The notes: generated from the letters alone by a model not told the origin. A stretch of 16,018 nt of DNA from an uncultured Actinomycetes bacterium (GCA_937927725.1 CALBSE010000052.1:1-16018), one strand, 5' to 3'; numbered from the stretch's first letter, positions 1-6,339 are shown. A program made the numbers and translations.

Positions 1-426
1 CCCGGTGCCGTTTCCGTTGTGCCTATTGACGACGAGGGACGCGTGATCATGGTCCGTCAGTATCGTCCTGCGCTCGATCAGTACATCCTCGAAATTCCCG
101 CCGGAAAACGCGATGTGGCGGATGAACCTCCTGCGGAAACTGCCCAACGCGAACTTGGCGAGGAAATCGGAATGCGGGCCGAATCGTTGGACTTACTCGG
201 AACGTTTGCGAATGCGCCTGGTTTCAGCGATGAGCTTTCATGGGTGTACCTCGGTCGGAATCTCGAATCGGTCCCGCGTGACGTGCAGGGGATTGAGGAG
301 TCTCATATGAGCGTCGAGAGGTTTACCTTCGAAGAATCGTTTGCAATGATCGCTGATGGTTCGCTCATCGATACCAAGACCGTTGTTGGTTTGTATCTCG
401 CTGCGGCGCTGGTTGGCGGTGGCTGA
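1..426 (+). CDS. Nudix hydrolase, probable ADP-ribose pyrophosphatase (5' end outside window)
   Basis: The reading frame is open from the first base, so the gene starts upstream; a GTG at 19 lies inside the fold and is unlikely to be the start. Counting from the first visible codon, the Nudix box runs from Gly35 to Met58 and carries the REL-x-EE-x-G core (Arg50, Glu51, Glu54, Glu55, Gly57), which binds the metal used to cleave nucleoside diphosphates linked to another group. The preceding VRQYR stretch and the PAGK turn are typical of ADP-ribose pyrophosphatases. One extra residue sits between the box glycine and first glutamate, which to my knowledge is common in actinobacterial members. About 50-60 N-terminal residues are missing if the protein has the usual length near 200. 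Its stop overlaps the start of xerD, so the two are probably co-translated. In Mycobacterium tuberculosis the same pair is Rv1700-Rv1701. The substrate is inferred from family resemblance. Confidence 0.9.
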   Translation, partial: PGAVSVVPIDDEGRVIMVRQYRPALDQYILEIPAGKRDVADEPPAETAQRELGEEIGMRAESLDLLGTFANAPGFSDELSWVYLGRNLESVPRDVQGIEESHMSVERFTFEESFAMIADGSLIDTKTVVGLYLAAALVGGG

Positions 427-1363
427 GCAAATCGAAGAGTGGGAACTTCCTCTTGATGTTGAGGAGTTTCTGACATGGCTGGCTGCCGAGCGCGGTCGTT
501 CGACGAACACGCTTGCTGCCTATCGTCGGGACCTCACTGCCTATTGCGTCTGGATGTCTGAATCCGGGCGAACCCTCGATTCGATTCGTGCTACTGATCT
601 CGATACCTATGTGGGAGTGCTCCGAGAGCGGGGACTAGCTCCGTCTTCGGTGAAGCGGGCGACCGTTGCCGTGCGCTCGCTCCACCGTTTCCGTTCCGAC
701 GAGGGGCTTTCTGCCACTGATCCATCGGCGGGCATAGAAACGCCTCGAGTTCCGGCCGGACTGCCAAAAGCGTTGACCGAGGCTGAGGTGACATCACTGC
801 TCGACCAGGTTGATGGCGATACGGCAATCGCCCGGCGTGACCGGGCAATCCTCGAAGTGCTCTACGGCACTGGCGCTCGCATCTCAGAAGTGTGCGCGTT
901 GAGTTTGGGCGATGTCGATCTTGACGCCGGGTTGCTCCGACTCTTTGGCAAGGGTTCGAAAGAGCGTGTCGTGCCGATTGGGCGTTGGGCACGGGTCGCC
1001 CTAGCGAGTTGGCTTGATGACGGCGGCCGTGAGGTGCTCGCTCCAGAACAGTTTTCCAAGCGAACTGATGCCGACGCAGTGTTCCTCAACGCTCGAGGCG
1101 GACGACTCGGCCGACAAGGAGCTTGGGCGGTTGTCCGTAAGTACGGCGATGCTGCGGGATTGGGCCCTCGGTTGACTCCACATGTGCTTCGTCATTCATG
1201 CGCAACCCACATGCTTGATCACGGCGCCGATATTCGTGCCGTACAGGAACTGCTTGGCCACGCCTCAATTGCAACCACGCAGGTCTACACAATGGTGTCG
1301 AACGACCGACTTTTTGCTGTCTATGAGTCTGCGCATCCGCGAGCCCAAGCGACTCGCCGCTAG
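419..1363 (+). CDS. xerD: Tyrosine recombinase XerD
   Basis: Site-specific recombinase that, with a XerC partner, resolves chromosome dimers at dif during division. With the GTG at 419 the protein has 314 residues, close to the usual 300. Residues 10-95 form the SAM-like core-binding domain; residues 115-305 form the catalytic domain. The active-site set is complete: Arg154 (GARISE), Lys178 (GKGSKER hairpin), His255 and Arg258 (HVLRH), His281 (LLGH) and the nucleophile Tyr290. The start was chosen because it overlaps the Nudix stop by 8 bases and gives a family-length N-terminus; the frame is open further upstream (a start at 356), but that part lies wholly inside the Nudix gene. A TTG at 413 is an alternative. 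There is no clear Shine-Dalgarno site, consistent with coupling to the upstream gene. XerD rather than XerC is favoured by the Nudix neighbour, which matches mycobacterial gene order. Confidence 0.93.
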   Translation: MAEQIEEWELPLDVEEFLTWLAAERGRSTNTLAAYRRDLTAYCVWMSESGRTLDSIRATDLDTYVGVLRERGLAPSSVKRATVAVRSLHRFRSDEGLSATDPSAGIETPRVPAGLPKALTEAEVTSLLDQVDGDTAIARRDRAILEVLYGTGARISEVCALSLGDVDLDAGLLRLFGKGSKERVVPIGRWARVALASWLDDGGREVLAPEQFSKRTDADAVFLNARGGRLGRQGAWAVVRKYGDAAGLGPRLTPHVLRHSCATHMLDHGADIRAVQELLGHASIATTQVYTMVSNDRLFAVYESAHPRAQATRR

Positions 1364-1366
1364 CCT
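1361..1366 (+). promoter_or_regulatory. Putative -10 box of a leaderless promoter (TAGCCT)
   Basis: TAGCCT fits the actinobacterial TANNNT -10 pattern and lies exactly six bases before the ATG at 1373, so transcription would start on the A of the start codon. No Shine-Dalgarno site precedes that ATG. Caution: the first three bases are also the xerD stop codon, so the match could be accidental. Confidence 0.4.
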
Positions 1367-1372
1367 CACGCC

Positions 1373-1936
1373 ATGAACGAATCTGGTGAATGGTTGGCCC
1401 CTGAGCGATTTGACGGCGATGAGGTCGAACTCGTCGACGAAATCGTTGTGTCCGAAGACATCCTCGATGAAGACGGATCAGTCATTGGTGAACACATTGA
1501 AACCATCGACCTTCTGAATATCGACGGTCAGGGTGTCGTAGTGATCGACGATGTCACGATCGTGACCGACGACGAAGGTGATCTGATGATCGACGAAACG
1601 GTTGCGATTTTTGACGAAGACGGAGACATCGTCATCGACGAAACCGTCACGATCGTCGACTCCGAGGGCGACGTCATGATTGAAGAGCACCTCATTGCCG
1701 CCGATGCCAATGGCGACGTTGTGCTCGCCGAGTCGGTGACCATGATTGATGGTGGAGAACTCGACGACCGCCAACTCGCTTCGGCACTACGTGAAGAACT
1801 CGACGGTGTTGAACGAGCACTCGAGCGTCTCGACGCGGGCACCTACGGCCTTTGCGATAGCTGCGGAAATCCGATCGACGACGCAGTTCTCGCTGAGATG
1901 CCTCAAGCGCGCTCGTGCAGCGCTCACTTGGTCTGA
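1373..1936 (+). CDS. Acidic 15-residue-repeat protein with C-terminal DksA/TraR-type zinc finger
   Basis: This 187-residue protein has two parts. Residues 32-125 are tandem acidic repeats: two looser 17-residue units (32-48, 49-65), then four exact 15-residue units (66-80, 81-95, 96-110, 111-125) with consensus D-x-[DE]-G-D-[ILV]-[MV]-[IL]-x-E-x-[VL]-x-[IMA]-x; residues 14-31 may be a worn extra copy. The alternation of turn-like DEGD and beta-rich VTIV segments suggests stacked beta-hairpins or a solenoid. Residues 130-187 are a short helix plus a zinc finger of the DksA/TraR type: Cys161-x2-Cys164-x17-Cys182-x2-His185, with the usual TYGLCDSCG lead-in. DksA-family proteins bind RNA polymerase through its secondary channel, but the long coiled-coil with its acidic tip is absent, so that role cannot be assumed. 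The gene lies nine bases after xerD and may also have its own leaderless promoter. I do not recognise the repeat region. It could be a metal-binding or protein-interaction module. Confidence 0.85.
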   Translation: MNESGEWLAPERFDGDEVELVDEIVVSEDILDEDGSVIGEHIETIDLLNIDGQGVVVIDDVTIVTDDEGDLMIDETVAIFDEDGDIVIDETVTIVDSEGDVMIEEHLIAADANGDVVLAESVTMIDGGELDDRQLASALREELDGVERALERLDAGTYGLCDSCGNPIDDAVLAEMPQARSCSAHLV

Positions 1937-1953
1937 ACGGTCACGCAACCACG

Positions 1954-2481
1954 ATGACTCGGCTCCGCCATTTGGCCCGCCGATTCTTCGGAAGCCTGCG
2001 TCCGGGTGGGCCTTCGGCCGCCGAACAGCAGTGGGCCGAATCCAAACTCCTCCCAGGTGAACAAGCCATTTGGCGTTCGCTTTCGAGCCCTGACCGCCGC
2101 CATTCCGCAGCGGTTGCACGAAGGGTCGAAGTCACGTTGGGACCAGCGGCAACACGCCCGGTCCTCGCTGCAGCTCTTTTGCATGATTGCGGCAAGGTGG
2201 AGTCGGGTTTGCGGACGCCAGGGCGGGTGGTCGCAACGGTGCTTGCGATGACAGCGATGAAAACAGACGCTGACGCCGAGCGCTGGTGTCAGTCGAAGTT
2301 GTCGTGGAAGCGAACAGTGGGGCGTTATCGCCGCCATCCAGCGATCGGAGCGCAGATGCTGTCCGAAGTCGGTAGTGATGCGGTGACAGTGACGTGGACT
2401 CGAGAGCATCACCTGCCCCGTTCTGACTGGACTATCGACCCCATCATTTCCGCAGCGCTCCACGAGGCAGATGACGATTGA
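1954..2481 (+). CDS. HD-domain protein, putative metal-dependent phosphohydrolase
   Basis: This 175-residue protein has HD-superfamily signatures: His50 in the first helix, His77-Asp78 within LLHDCGK, Lys81, then HPAIGAQML (His128) and REHH (His152, His153). The later histidines resemble the arrangement in HD-GYP and related phosphohydrolases, although the GYP motif itself is absent. Such proteins cleave phosphate esters of nucleotides or cyclic dinucleotides; the substrate here is unknown. There is no signal peptide or membrane segment. The N-terminal 30 residues are basic and may be disordered. The ATG at 1954 was chosen over the in-frame GTG at 1915, which would overlap the upstream gene; neither has a good ribosome-binding site. 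It follows the acidic zinc-finger gene by 17 bases on the same strand, so the two are probably co-transcribed. The C-terminus is acidic (EADDD). Confidence 0.75.
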   Translation: MTRLRHLARRFFGSLRPGGPSAAEQQWAESKLLPGEQAIWRSLSSPDRRHSAAVARRVEVTLGPAATRPVLAAALLHDCGKVESGLRTPGRVVATVLAMTAMKTDADAERWCQSKLSWKRTVGRYRRHPAIGAQMLSEVGSDAVTVTWTREHHLPRSDWTIDPIISAALHEADDD

Positions 2482-2596
2482 ACGGTGAGCCGTCGTCATC
2501 GTGGAGCTGAAGTTTGTTGAAATCGCCGGTTGTTGGGCGGGATCGTTGTACTGGTGGGGGTTGCTGGAGTGGCACCAATTCGGGGGCCTGCCCGTC

Positions 2597-2602
2597 TAGC
2601 CT
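2597..2602 (+). promoter_or_regulatory. Possible -10 box upstream of ftsE (TAGCCT)
   Basis: TAGCCT fits TANNNT and would place a transcript start near 2609, at the base of the hairpin at 2606-2631. No convincing -35 box is seen about 17 bases upstream, so this is weak. The 156-base gap between the HD gene and ftsE is the only space for an ftsEX promoter. Confidence 0.25.
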
Positions 2603-2605
2603 CGT

Positions 2606-2631
2606 GGGGGTTCAGCCCCGCTGAACGCCCC
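2606..2631 (+). promoter_or_regulatory. Strong hairpin or operator directly before ftsE
   Basis: GTTCAGC at 2610-2616 and GCTGAAC at 2620-2626 form a perfect 7-base inverted repeat around CCC. Four G at 2606-2609 can extend the stem with C at 2628-2631 across a one-base bulge. The stem ends six bases before the ftsE ATG (2638), which has no visible Shine-Dalgarno site. It could be a leader hairpin affecting translation, a terminator of the upstream genes without a U-tract, or a DNA operator. Confidence 0.5.
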
Positions 2632-2637
2632 CTCATC

Positions 2638-3315
2638 ATGATTACTCTCGAAAACGTCACCAAGACCTATAAGAACTCGACGGTTGCGTTGCGCGACGCC
2701 AACGTCGAGATCGCTAAAGGCGAATTCGTCTTCCTCGTCGGAGCGTCTGGTTCAGGTAAATCGACCTTCATCCGTCTCCTCAACAAGGAAGAGACCCCGG
2801 AACAAGGGCATATTTACGTTGCGGGCAAGGACATTGGCCGACTTTCTGGTTGGAAGGTTCCGTATCTGCGCCGCAACATCGGCTGCATTTTCCAGGACTT
2901 CAAACTTCTCCCAACCAAGACCGTGTTCGAAAATGTTGCCTTTGCGCTTGAAGTGATTGGGCGACCACGCAGCGTCATCGACAGCCAGGTCCCGGCAATC
3001 CTCGATCTCGTGGGTCTTGGCCATAAGTCCGACAGTTTCCCGACAGAGCTTTCTGGTGGCGAGCAGCAACGAGTTTCGGTTGCTCGAGCGTTCGTCAACC
3101 GCCCACTCATTCTTCTTGCCGACGAGCCGACCGGAAATCTCGATCCGGCAACGTCGGTGGGCATCATGAAACTTCTCGACCGCATCAACAAGACCGGTAC
3201 GACCGTGGTTATGGCCACTCACGATCGCGGAATCGTCGACACCATGCGACGGCGCGTAATCGAGATTGATCGCGGTTCCATCGTTCGCGACCAGGCGCGC
3301 GGCGTCTACGAATAG
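2638..3315 (+). CDS. ftsE: Cell division ATP-binding protein FtsE
   Basis: ATPase half of the FtsEX complex, which sits at the septum on the cytoplasmic face and drives conformational change in FtsX to activate cell-wall hydrolases. The 225-residue length is typical. Motifs in order: Walker A GASGSGKST (35-43), Q-loop Gln86 in IFQDFKLL, signature LSGGEQQ (138-144), Walker B LILLADEP with Asp162 and Glu163, and switch His195 (ATHD). The TVFENVAFAL segment and TGNLDP loop are characteristic of FtsE. The reading frame is open further upstream to 2530, but only the ATG at 2638 gives the normal MITLENVTKTY start. ftsX follows after nine bases in the same transcript. Neither smpB nor a peptidoglycan-hydrolase gene, often found beside ftsEX in actinobacteria, follows here. 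Confidence 0.97.
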   Translation: MITLENVTKTYKNSTVALRDANVEIAKGEFVFLVGASGSGKSTFIRLLNKEETPEQGHIYVAGKDIGRLSGWKVPYLRRNIGCIFQDFKLLPTKTVFENVAFALEVIGRPRSVIDSQVPAILDLVGLGHKSDSFPTELSGGEQQRVSVARAFVNRPLILLADEPTGNLDPATSVGIMKLLDRINKTGTTVVMATHDRGIVDTMRRRVIEIDRGSIVRDQARGVYE

Positions 3316-3324
3316 GACGATTCG

Positions 3325-4221
3325 ATGCCAGTCAAATTCGATTACCTCGTTCGCGAGACAACATCCAACCTCGGTCGAAACGTCACGATCACGCTTGCCT
3401 CGATCATGACCGTGGCGGTGTCGTTGGCATTGGTCGGAGCATCTCTCATGCTTCGTTCTGGCGTAGAAAACGCCACAAAGCGCTGGCAGGGCGGTATTGA
3501 GTTCGTTGTTTTCCTGCGAACTGATGCAACGCAGCAGCAAATCGATTCCCTTCAAAATGACCTCGACCAAAGTCCCGAGGTTTCGAAGGTAGTGTTTGTC
3601 GACCAACAGCAGGCCTATAGCGAATTCAAATCATTGTTTGCTGACTCTCCCGAACTCATCGACAGTGTCACGGCGAAAGATCTTCCGCCATCATTCCGGA
3701 TCGAACCTGTGAACAAAGATGTCGATGCAGTTGAGTCGCTTGGTCTCACCTTTCAGGGTCGTTCGGGCGTTGATCAGGTGGTCTTTGCTTCGAAGACGAT
3801 TCGACTCATTCAGCAACTCTCCAGTCGACTCACTGTCGGTATTTTCGTTATTGCCGCCTTTCTTCTAGGAGCGGCAGGTCTTTTGATTTTGAACACCATT
3901 CGCATGGCGATGTTCGCGCGTCGTCGCGAGATCGAAGTGATGAAACTCGTCGGTGCGACCAACTGGTTCATTCGAGTGCCTTTCATGTTGGAAGGTCTCG
4001 TTCAGGGTTTGATCGGTGCGTTCGTTGCGATCGGCGCGCTGGCAGCGTTCAAACCGTTCTTCCAGAAGTGGTTGCCGAGCGCGCAAGACATCCCGCTTGT
4101 CGGCGGTTTTCAGGTGAGCGGTAGTGAGATGACCGTTATTTTCATCACACTTGGCATCGTGGGAATCGCTATTGGTGCCATTGGTGCCGGTATCGCTGTT
4201 TCCCGATTCCTTGACGTTTAA
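3325..4221 (+). CDS. ftsX: Cell division membrane protein FtsX
   Basis: Membrane partner of FtsE, 298 residues, the usual length for the actinobacterial protein. Layout: a short cytoplasmic N-terminus with the FDYLVRETTSNLGRN amphipathic stretch, TM1 about 20-43, an extracellular domain about 44-168, then TM2 about 170-192, TM3 about 220-243 and TM4 about 269-293. The cytoplasmic loop after TM2 (RRREIEVMKLVGAT, 199-212) is the strongly conserved segment expected to couple to FtsE. The extracellular domain normally contacts NlpC/P60-type or other peptidoglycan hydrolases; no such gene lies in this window. An AGGA ribosome-binding sequence overlaps the ftsE stop, seven bases before the ATG, so the two proteins are translated from one message. 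Confidence 0.96.
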   Translation: MPVKFDYLVRETTSNLGRNVTITLASIMTVAVSLALVGASLMLRSGVENATKRWQGGIEFVVFLRTDATQQQIDSLQNDLDQSPEVSKVVFVDQQQAYSEFKSLFADSPELIDSVTAKDLPPSFRIEPVNKDVDAVESLGLTFQGRSGVDQVVFASKTIRLIQQLSSRLTVGIFVIAAFLLGAAGLLILNTIRMAMFARRREIEVMKLVGATNWFIRVPFMLEGLVQGLIGAFVAIGALAAFKPFFQKWLPSAQDIPLVGGFQVSGSEMTVIFITLGIVGIAIGAIGAGIAVSRFLDV

Positions 4222-4243
4222 TCGCCCAGTACCGTCGTGTAGT

Positions 4244-4292
4244 CGTTCGTCGACCGGTGGCCTGCGCTTGTTGGTCGGTTAGCCGACGAACG
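4244..4292. terminator. Inverted repeat between convergent ftsX and carbonic anhydrase genes
   Basis: CGTTCGTCG (4244-4252) and CGACGAACG (4284-4292) are a perfect 9-base inverted repeat; inside it ACCG (4253-4256) can pair with CGGT (4276-4279). The right arm lies within the last codons of the carbonic anhydrase gene. There is no T-run on either side, so this is not a classical intrinsic terminator, but its position fits a two-way transcript end. Confidence 0.4.
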
Positions 4293-4788
4293 TGGAATCG
4301 TGCGGTTGCAAAACGCCAGTCTCGACGTCATAGATGAAGCCCGCCACCGCGGTGCCAACCGGAAGGTAGGGGCAAGTGCGAACGGCTTCGATGTCGGCGT
4401 CTAGAGCTGCAGCGGGATCGCCGATGAGGTGGAACTCGACATCTGTGGGATCTGAGCCAGTCGCAGCGAGCACTTTTGATCGGAGGCCGGGAAGATCGAC
4501 TTTGGCGGCACCGCAGTCGGTGTGATGCATGATCGCAATGCGATCGACCTCAAGCTGATTCACTGATTTGATTAACGAACGCAGCATGTCAGGTGTGATC
4601 CGAGCGCCGGCATTGCGCATGACGTGGATGTCTCCCACCTCAAAGCCGAAGATCGCGAGAGGGTCGATACGGCAATCCATGCATGTGACGACAGCGAGGT
4701 GTCGGCGGGGGATTGCCGAGAGCGAAGCATTCGAGAAGTTGGCGACGTACTCGCTGTTCCCATCGGCAAGGTCCCGGAAAGAATCCAC
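4279..4788 (-). CDS. Beta-class carbonic anhydrase
   Basis: Zinc enzyme interconverting carbon dioxide and bicarbonate in the cytoplasm. With the GTG start at 4788 the protein has 169 residues: zinc ligands Cys36, His89 and Cys92, and the Asp38-Arg40 dyad within CMDCR. The RNAGARITPDMLRSL segment and HHTDCG motif match the M. tuberculosis Rv1284-type beta-carbonic anhydrase, whose ligands, as I recall them, are Cys35, His88 and Cys91, supporting this start to within one residue. An ATG at 4854 would add 22 residues without family support (total 191) and would run into the promoter of the divergent Rieske gene. The GTG is preceded by TACCAT seven bases upstream, a possible leaderless promoter. 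The gene converges with ftsX across an inverted repeat. Confidence 0.9.
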   Translation of the reverse strand: MDSFRDLADGNSEYVANFSNASLSAIPRRHLAVVTCMDCRIDPLAIFGFEVGDIHVMRNAGARITPDMLRSLIKSVNQLEVDRIAIMHHTDCGAAKVDLPGLRSKVLAATGSDPTDVEFHLIGDPAAALDADIEAVRTCPYLPVGTAVAGFIYDVETGVLQPHDSTFVG

Positions 4789-4795
4789 GGCGGCG

Positions 4796-4801
4796 ATGGT
4801 A
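4796..4801 (-). promoter_or_regulatory. Possible -10 box for carbonic anhydrase (TACCAT)
   Basis: On the minus strand TACCAT lies seven bases before the GTG at 4788, one base longer than the other leaderless-type starts here. It supports the shorter carbonic anhydrase start but is weak alone. Confidence 0.3.
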
Positions 4802-4862
4802 GGCGGGGAATTCGCTCGTCCCGACCGTTTCGGACAGTTTCTTTCCAATTTCATTGCAGCGG

Positions 4863-4868
4863 TACCCT
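4863..4868 (+). promoter_or_regulatory. Putative -10 box of a leaderless promoter (TACCCT)
   Basis: TACCCT is followed by exactly six bases and then the ATG at 4875 of the Rieske gene. No Shine-Dalgarno sequence is present, and no good -35 box is seen. This favours 4875 over the in-frame TTG at 4854. Confidence 0.5.
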
Positions 4869-4874
4869 GACACC

Positions 4875-5207
4875 ATGCGTTGGTTAGATGTCACTGGTGC
4901 CGAGGAACTCCACCCGGGACAGATCCTGACGGTGGAACGTGAGTCCGGCGACGTCGTGGTGTGGCGAACGATTTCCGGTGATGTGGTGGCCTGCGACGCT
5001 CGATGTCCGCATCAGTGGGCCCATCTCGGGACTGCGGGTGCAGTCGATGGTGATGAGATCGTCTGTCTGAGTCACTTCTGGCGCTTCGACCAAGAAGGCA
5101 TTGGCTCAAAATTGTCGGCGAACGGTCGCCGAGACGAAAAGAGTTCAGTCGACACATTCGAAGTTCGTGAGCGCGATGGTCGCCTTGAGATCGCTCTACC
5201 CGAGTGA
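4875..5207 (+). CDS. Small Rieske [2Fe-2S] ferredoxin-like protein
   Basis: The 110-residue protein is essentially one Rieske domain. Cluster ligands are Cys44-x-His46 (CPH) and Cys64-x2-His67 (CLSH), separated by 17 residues. Stand-alone Rieske proteins of this size act as electron carriers for Rieske oxygenases or as small subunits of reductases. There is no signal peptide or anchor, so it is cytoplasmic, unlike respiratory Rieske proteins. No oxygenase gene is adjacent; the nearest oxidative genes (nitronate monooxygenase-like, P450) are 3.4 kb or more downstream and a link is speculation. It is divergent from the carbonic anhydrase gene and followed on the same strand after 73 bases by the Bax inhibitor-1-like gene, which has its own likely promoter. 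Confidence 0.9.
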   Translation: MRWLDVTGAEELHPGQILTVERESGDVVVWRTISGDVVACDARCPHQWAHLGTAGAVDGDEIVCLSHFWRFDQEGIGSKLSANGRRDEKSSVDTFEVRERDGRLEIALPE

Positions 5208-5244
5208 GTCCTTGGGGTGGCGCCTTTCCGGAACAATCGCTTCC

Positions 5245-5250
5245 TAGACT
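5245..5250 (+). promoter_or_regulatory. Putative -10 box for the Bax inhibitor-1-like gene (TAGACT)
   Basis: TAGACT predicts a start near 5257 and a leader of about 24 bases containing the AAAGGA ribosome-binding site before the ATG at 5281. No clear -35 box at normal spacing. Confidence 0.35.
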
Positions 5251-5280
5251 GTCCATGATCGTGTTTTCGAAAGGACAGCA

Positions 5281-6075
5281 ATGCCTGCCAATCCTGTACT
5301 GAACGACAAGCGCTTCGAGCAGGTCATCGCCGAGGGCTACGGCACTGCGCCTGTCACTCGAACGATGACCTACGGCGGAACGTTGTCGGCGCTGGGTGTG
5401 TTGTTCGCGCTGATTTGCGTGTCGGGATGGTTCGGCTGGTCGCAGGTCCACCAGACCACGGGGCAGGCTCTCGATAGTAAGACCGGTCAGGTCGTGACCG
5501 TGAGTACGACCTCCTTCCCTGCATGGATCATTCTCGCTGCGCTTGTTGCCATGGGCTTCGCTTTCGCAACGTTCTTCAAACCGAAATGGGGAATGGCGAC
5601 TGCTCCGTTGTACGCGCTCTGCGAGGGAGCAGTTCTCGGAGCGTTTTCCGCGTTCTACAACCAGATGTACAGCGGCATTGTTGTGCAGGCCGTCTTAGCC
5701 ACACTCAGTGTCGTTCTCGTGATGTTTGTTCTCTACGCGACCCGAATCGTGAAAGTCACGCCGAAGTACGCGCTCATCACCATCGCCGCCACGCTCGGCA
5801 TTGGCGTGATGTATCTCGTCACGTTCTTGCTGCAGCTCTTCGGTGCCAACATCGCTTTTTGGAATAGCCCGACGCCGCTAGGTATCGGGATCTCGGTCGT
5901 CATCTGCATCGTTGCATCGATGAACCTCGCGCTGGATTTCGCGTTCATCGAACAATCGGTCAAAGCCGGTGACACACCTCGCGGGATGGAATGGCTTGCG
6001 GCTCTCGGCGTTACCGTCACGATCGTGTGGCTCTACCTTGAGATTCTTCGACTGCTTTCGCTGCTTCGTCGCTGA
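5281..6075 (+). CDS. Bax inhibitor-1/YccA-family membrane protein
   Basis: A 264-residue polytopic membrane protein with about seven hydrophobic segments (roughly 33-52, 80-99, 107-127, 133-153, 164-186, 202-222, 238-258). The N-terminal NPVLNDKRFEQ stretch followed by a TMTYGGT segment is typical of actinobacterial Bax inhibitor-1-like proteins. Family members in bacteria include the calcium-leak protein YetJ of Bacillus subtilis and the FtsH modulator YccA of Escherichia coli; the role in actinobacteria is not established. Asp219 in NLALDF is in the position where the family keeps an acidic residue inside the membrane. The start is supported by AAAGGA a few bases upstream. The gene converges with the small membrane protein gene, with only six bases between the stop codons. 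Confidence 0.9.
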   Translation: MPANPVLNDKRFEQVIAEGYGTAPVTRTMTYGGTLSALGVLFALICVSGWFGWSQVHQTTGQALDSKTGQVVTVSTTSFPAWIILAALVAMGFAFATFFKPKWGMATAPLYALCEGAVLGAFSAFYNQMYSGIVVQAVLATLSVVLVMFVLYATRIVKVTPKYALITIAATLGIGVMYLVTFLLQLFGANIAFWNSPTPLGIGISVVICIVASMNLALDFAFIEQSVKAGDTPRGMEWLAALGVTVTIVWLYLEILRLLSLLRR

Positions 6076-6085
6076 GGCGACTCAG
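6068..6085. terminator. Two overlapping alternative hairpins at a convergent junction
   Basis: GTCGC-TGAG-GCGAC (6068-6081) and CTGAG-GCGA-CTCAG (6072-6085) are overlapping perfect 5-base stems that cannot form together; the second has a GNRA-type loop. They cover the stop codons of both convergent genes. No T-run follows, so terminator function is uncertain. Confidence 0.3.
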
Positions 6086-6333
6086 GGCTGTGATGTCTGA
6101 CGCTGCTTACGGCGCCAGGCACGAAGAAAGACCGTGGTGAACACAACAAGCAGGACGACGCCTGCGAAAAGCAACGGCAGTCCTGCTGCGCGTTCGTTGC
6201 TTGAGTCATTCAATGGTTTCGATTGCTGCTCAATGAAGTTGAGGCCGGGTGCAGTGCCGTTCGGGCCGATAAGCGTTGACGTCGTCGCTCCTGCGGGCAG
6301 AGTGGTTGTCGCTACGGTCTCGGTGGTCTCCAC
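6082..6333 (-). CDS. Small single-pass membrane protein, Thr-rich N-terminus
   Basis: An 83-residue protein of unknown function. Residues 1-50 are polar and Thr/Ala/Gly-rich, residues 51-70 are one strongly hydrophobic helix, and the tail (RAWRRKQRQ) is basic. By the positive-inside rule the N-terminus should face outside and the tail the cytoplasm. No lipobox or signal-peptidase site is seen. The GTG at 6333 was chosen because a TAGTCT box lies exactly six bases before it, which is leaderless geometry, and the preceding region lacks a Shine-Dalgarno site. No known family is recognised. It is convergent with the Bax inhibitor-1-like gene and divergent from the next unknown gene. Confidence 0.65.
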   Translation of the reverse strand: METTETVATTTLPAGATTSTLIGPNGTAPGLNFIEQQSKPLNDSSNERAAGLPLLFAGVVLLVVFTTVFLRAWRRKQRQTSQP

Positions 6334-6339
6334 GGCTGA

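Noticed and set aside
1568..1747. Tandem DNA repeat that might be a minisatellite or CRISPR-like array
   Set aside because: The 45-base units are degenerate at the DNA level but kept in frame at the protein level, so they are coding repeats; there are no constant repeats with unique spacers.
1568..1747. EF-hand or dockerin calcium repeats suggested by D-x-D-G-D
   Set aside because: The 15-residue period and beta-rich rather than helical flanks do not fit helix-loop-helix EF-hands or dockerin pairs; calcium binding stays possible but unsupported.
1478..1842. Long open frames antisense to the acidic repeat gene
   Set aside because: They mirror the GAC/GAA-rich repeats in reverse, show low-complexity protein, and the plus-strand frame ends in a recognisable zinc finger.
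2610..2626. LexA/SOS box
   Set aside because: Actinobacterial SOS boxes have GAAC-N4-GTTC; here the arms are in the opposite order, GTTC...GAAC.
2752..3606. 284-residue minus-strand frame across ftsE and ftsX
   Set aside because: It lies opposite two well-recognised genes, has no family features and crosses their junction.
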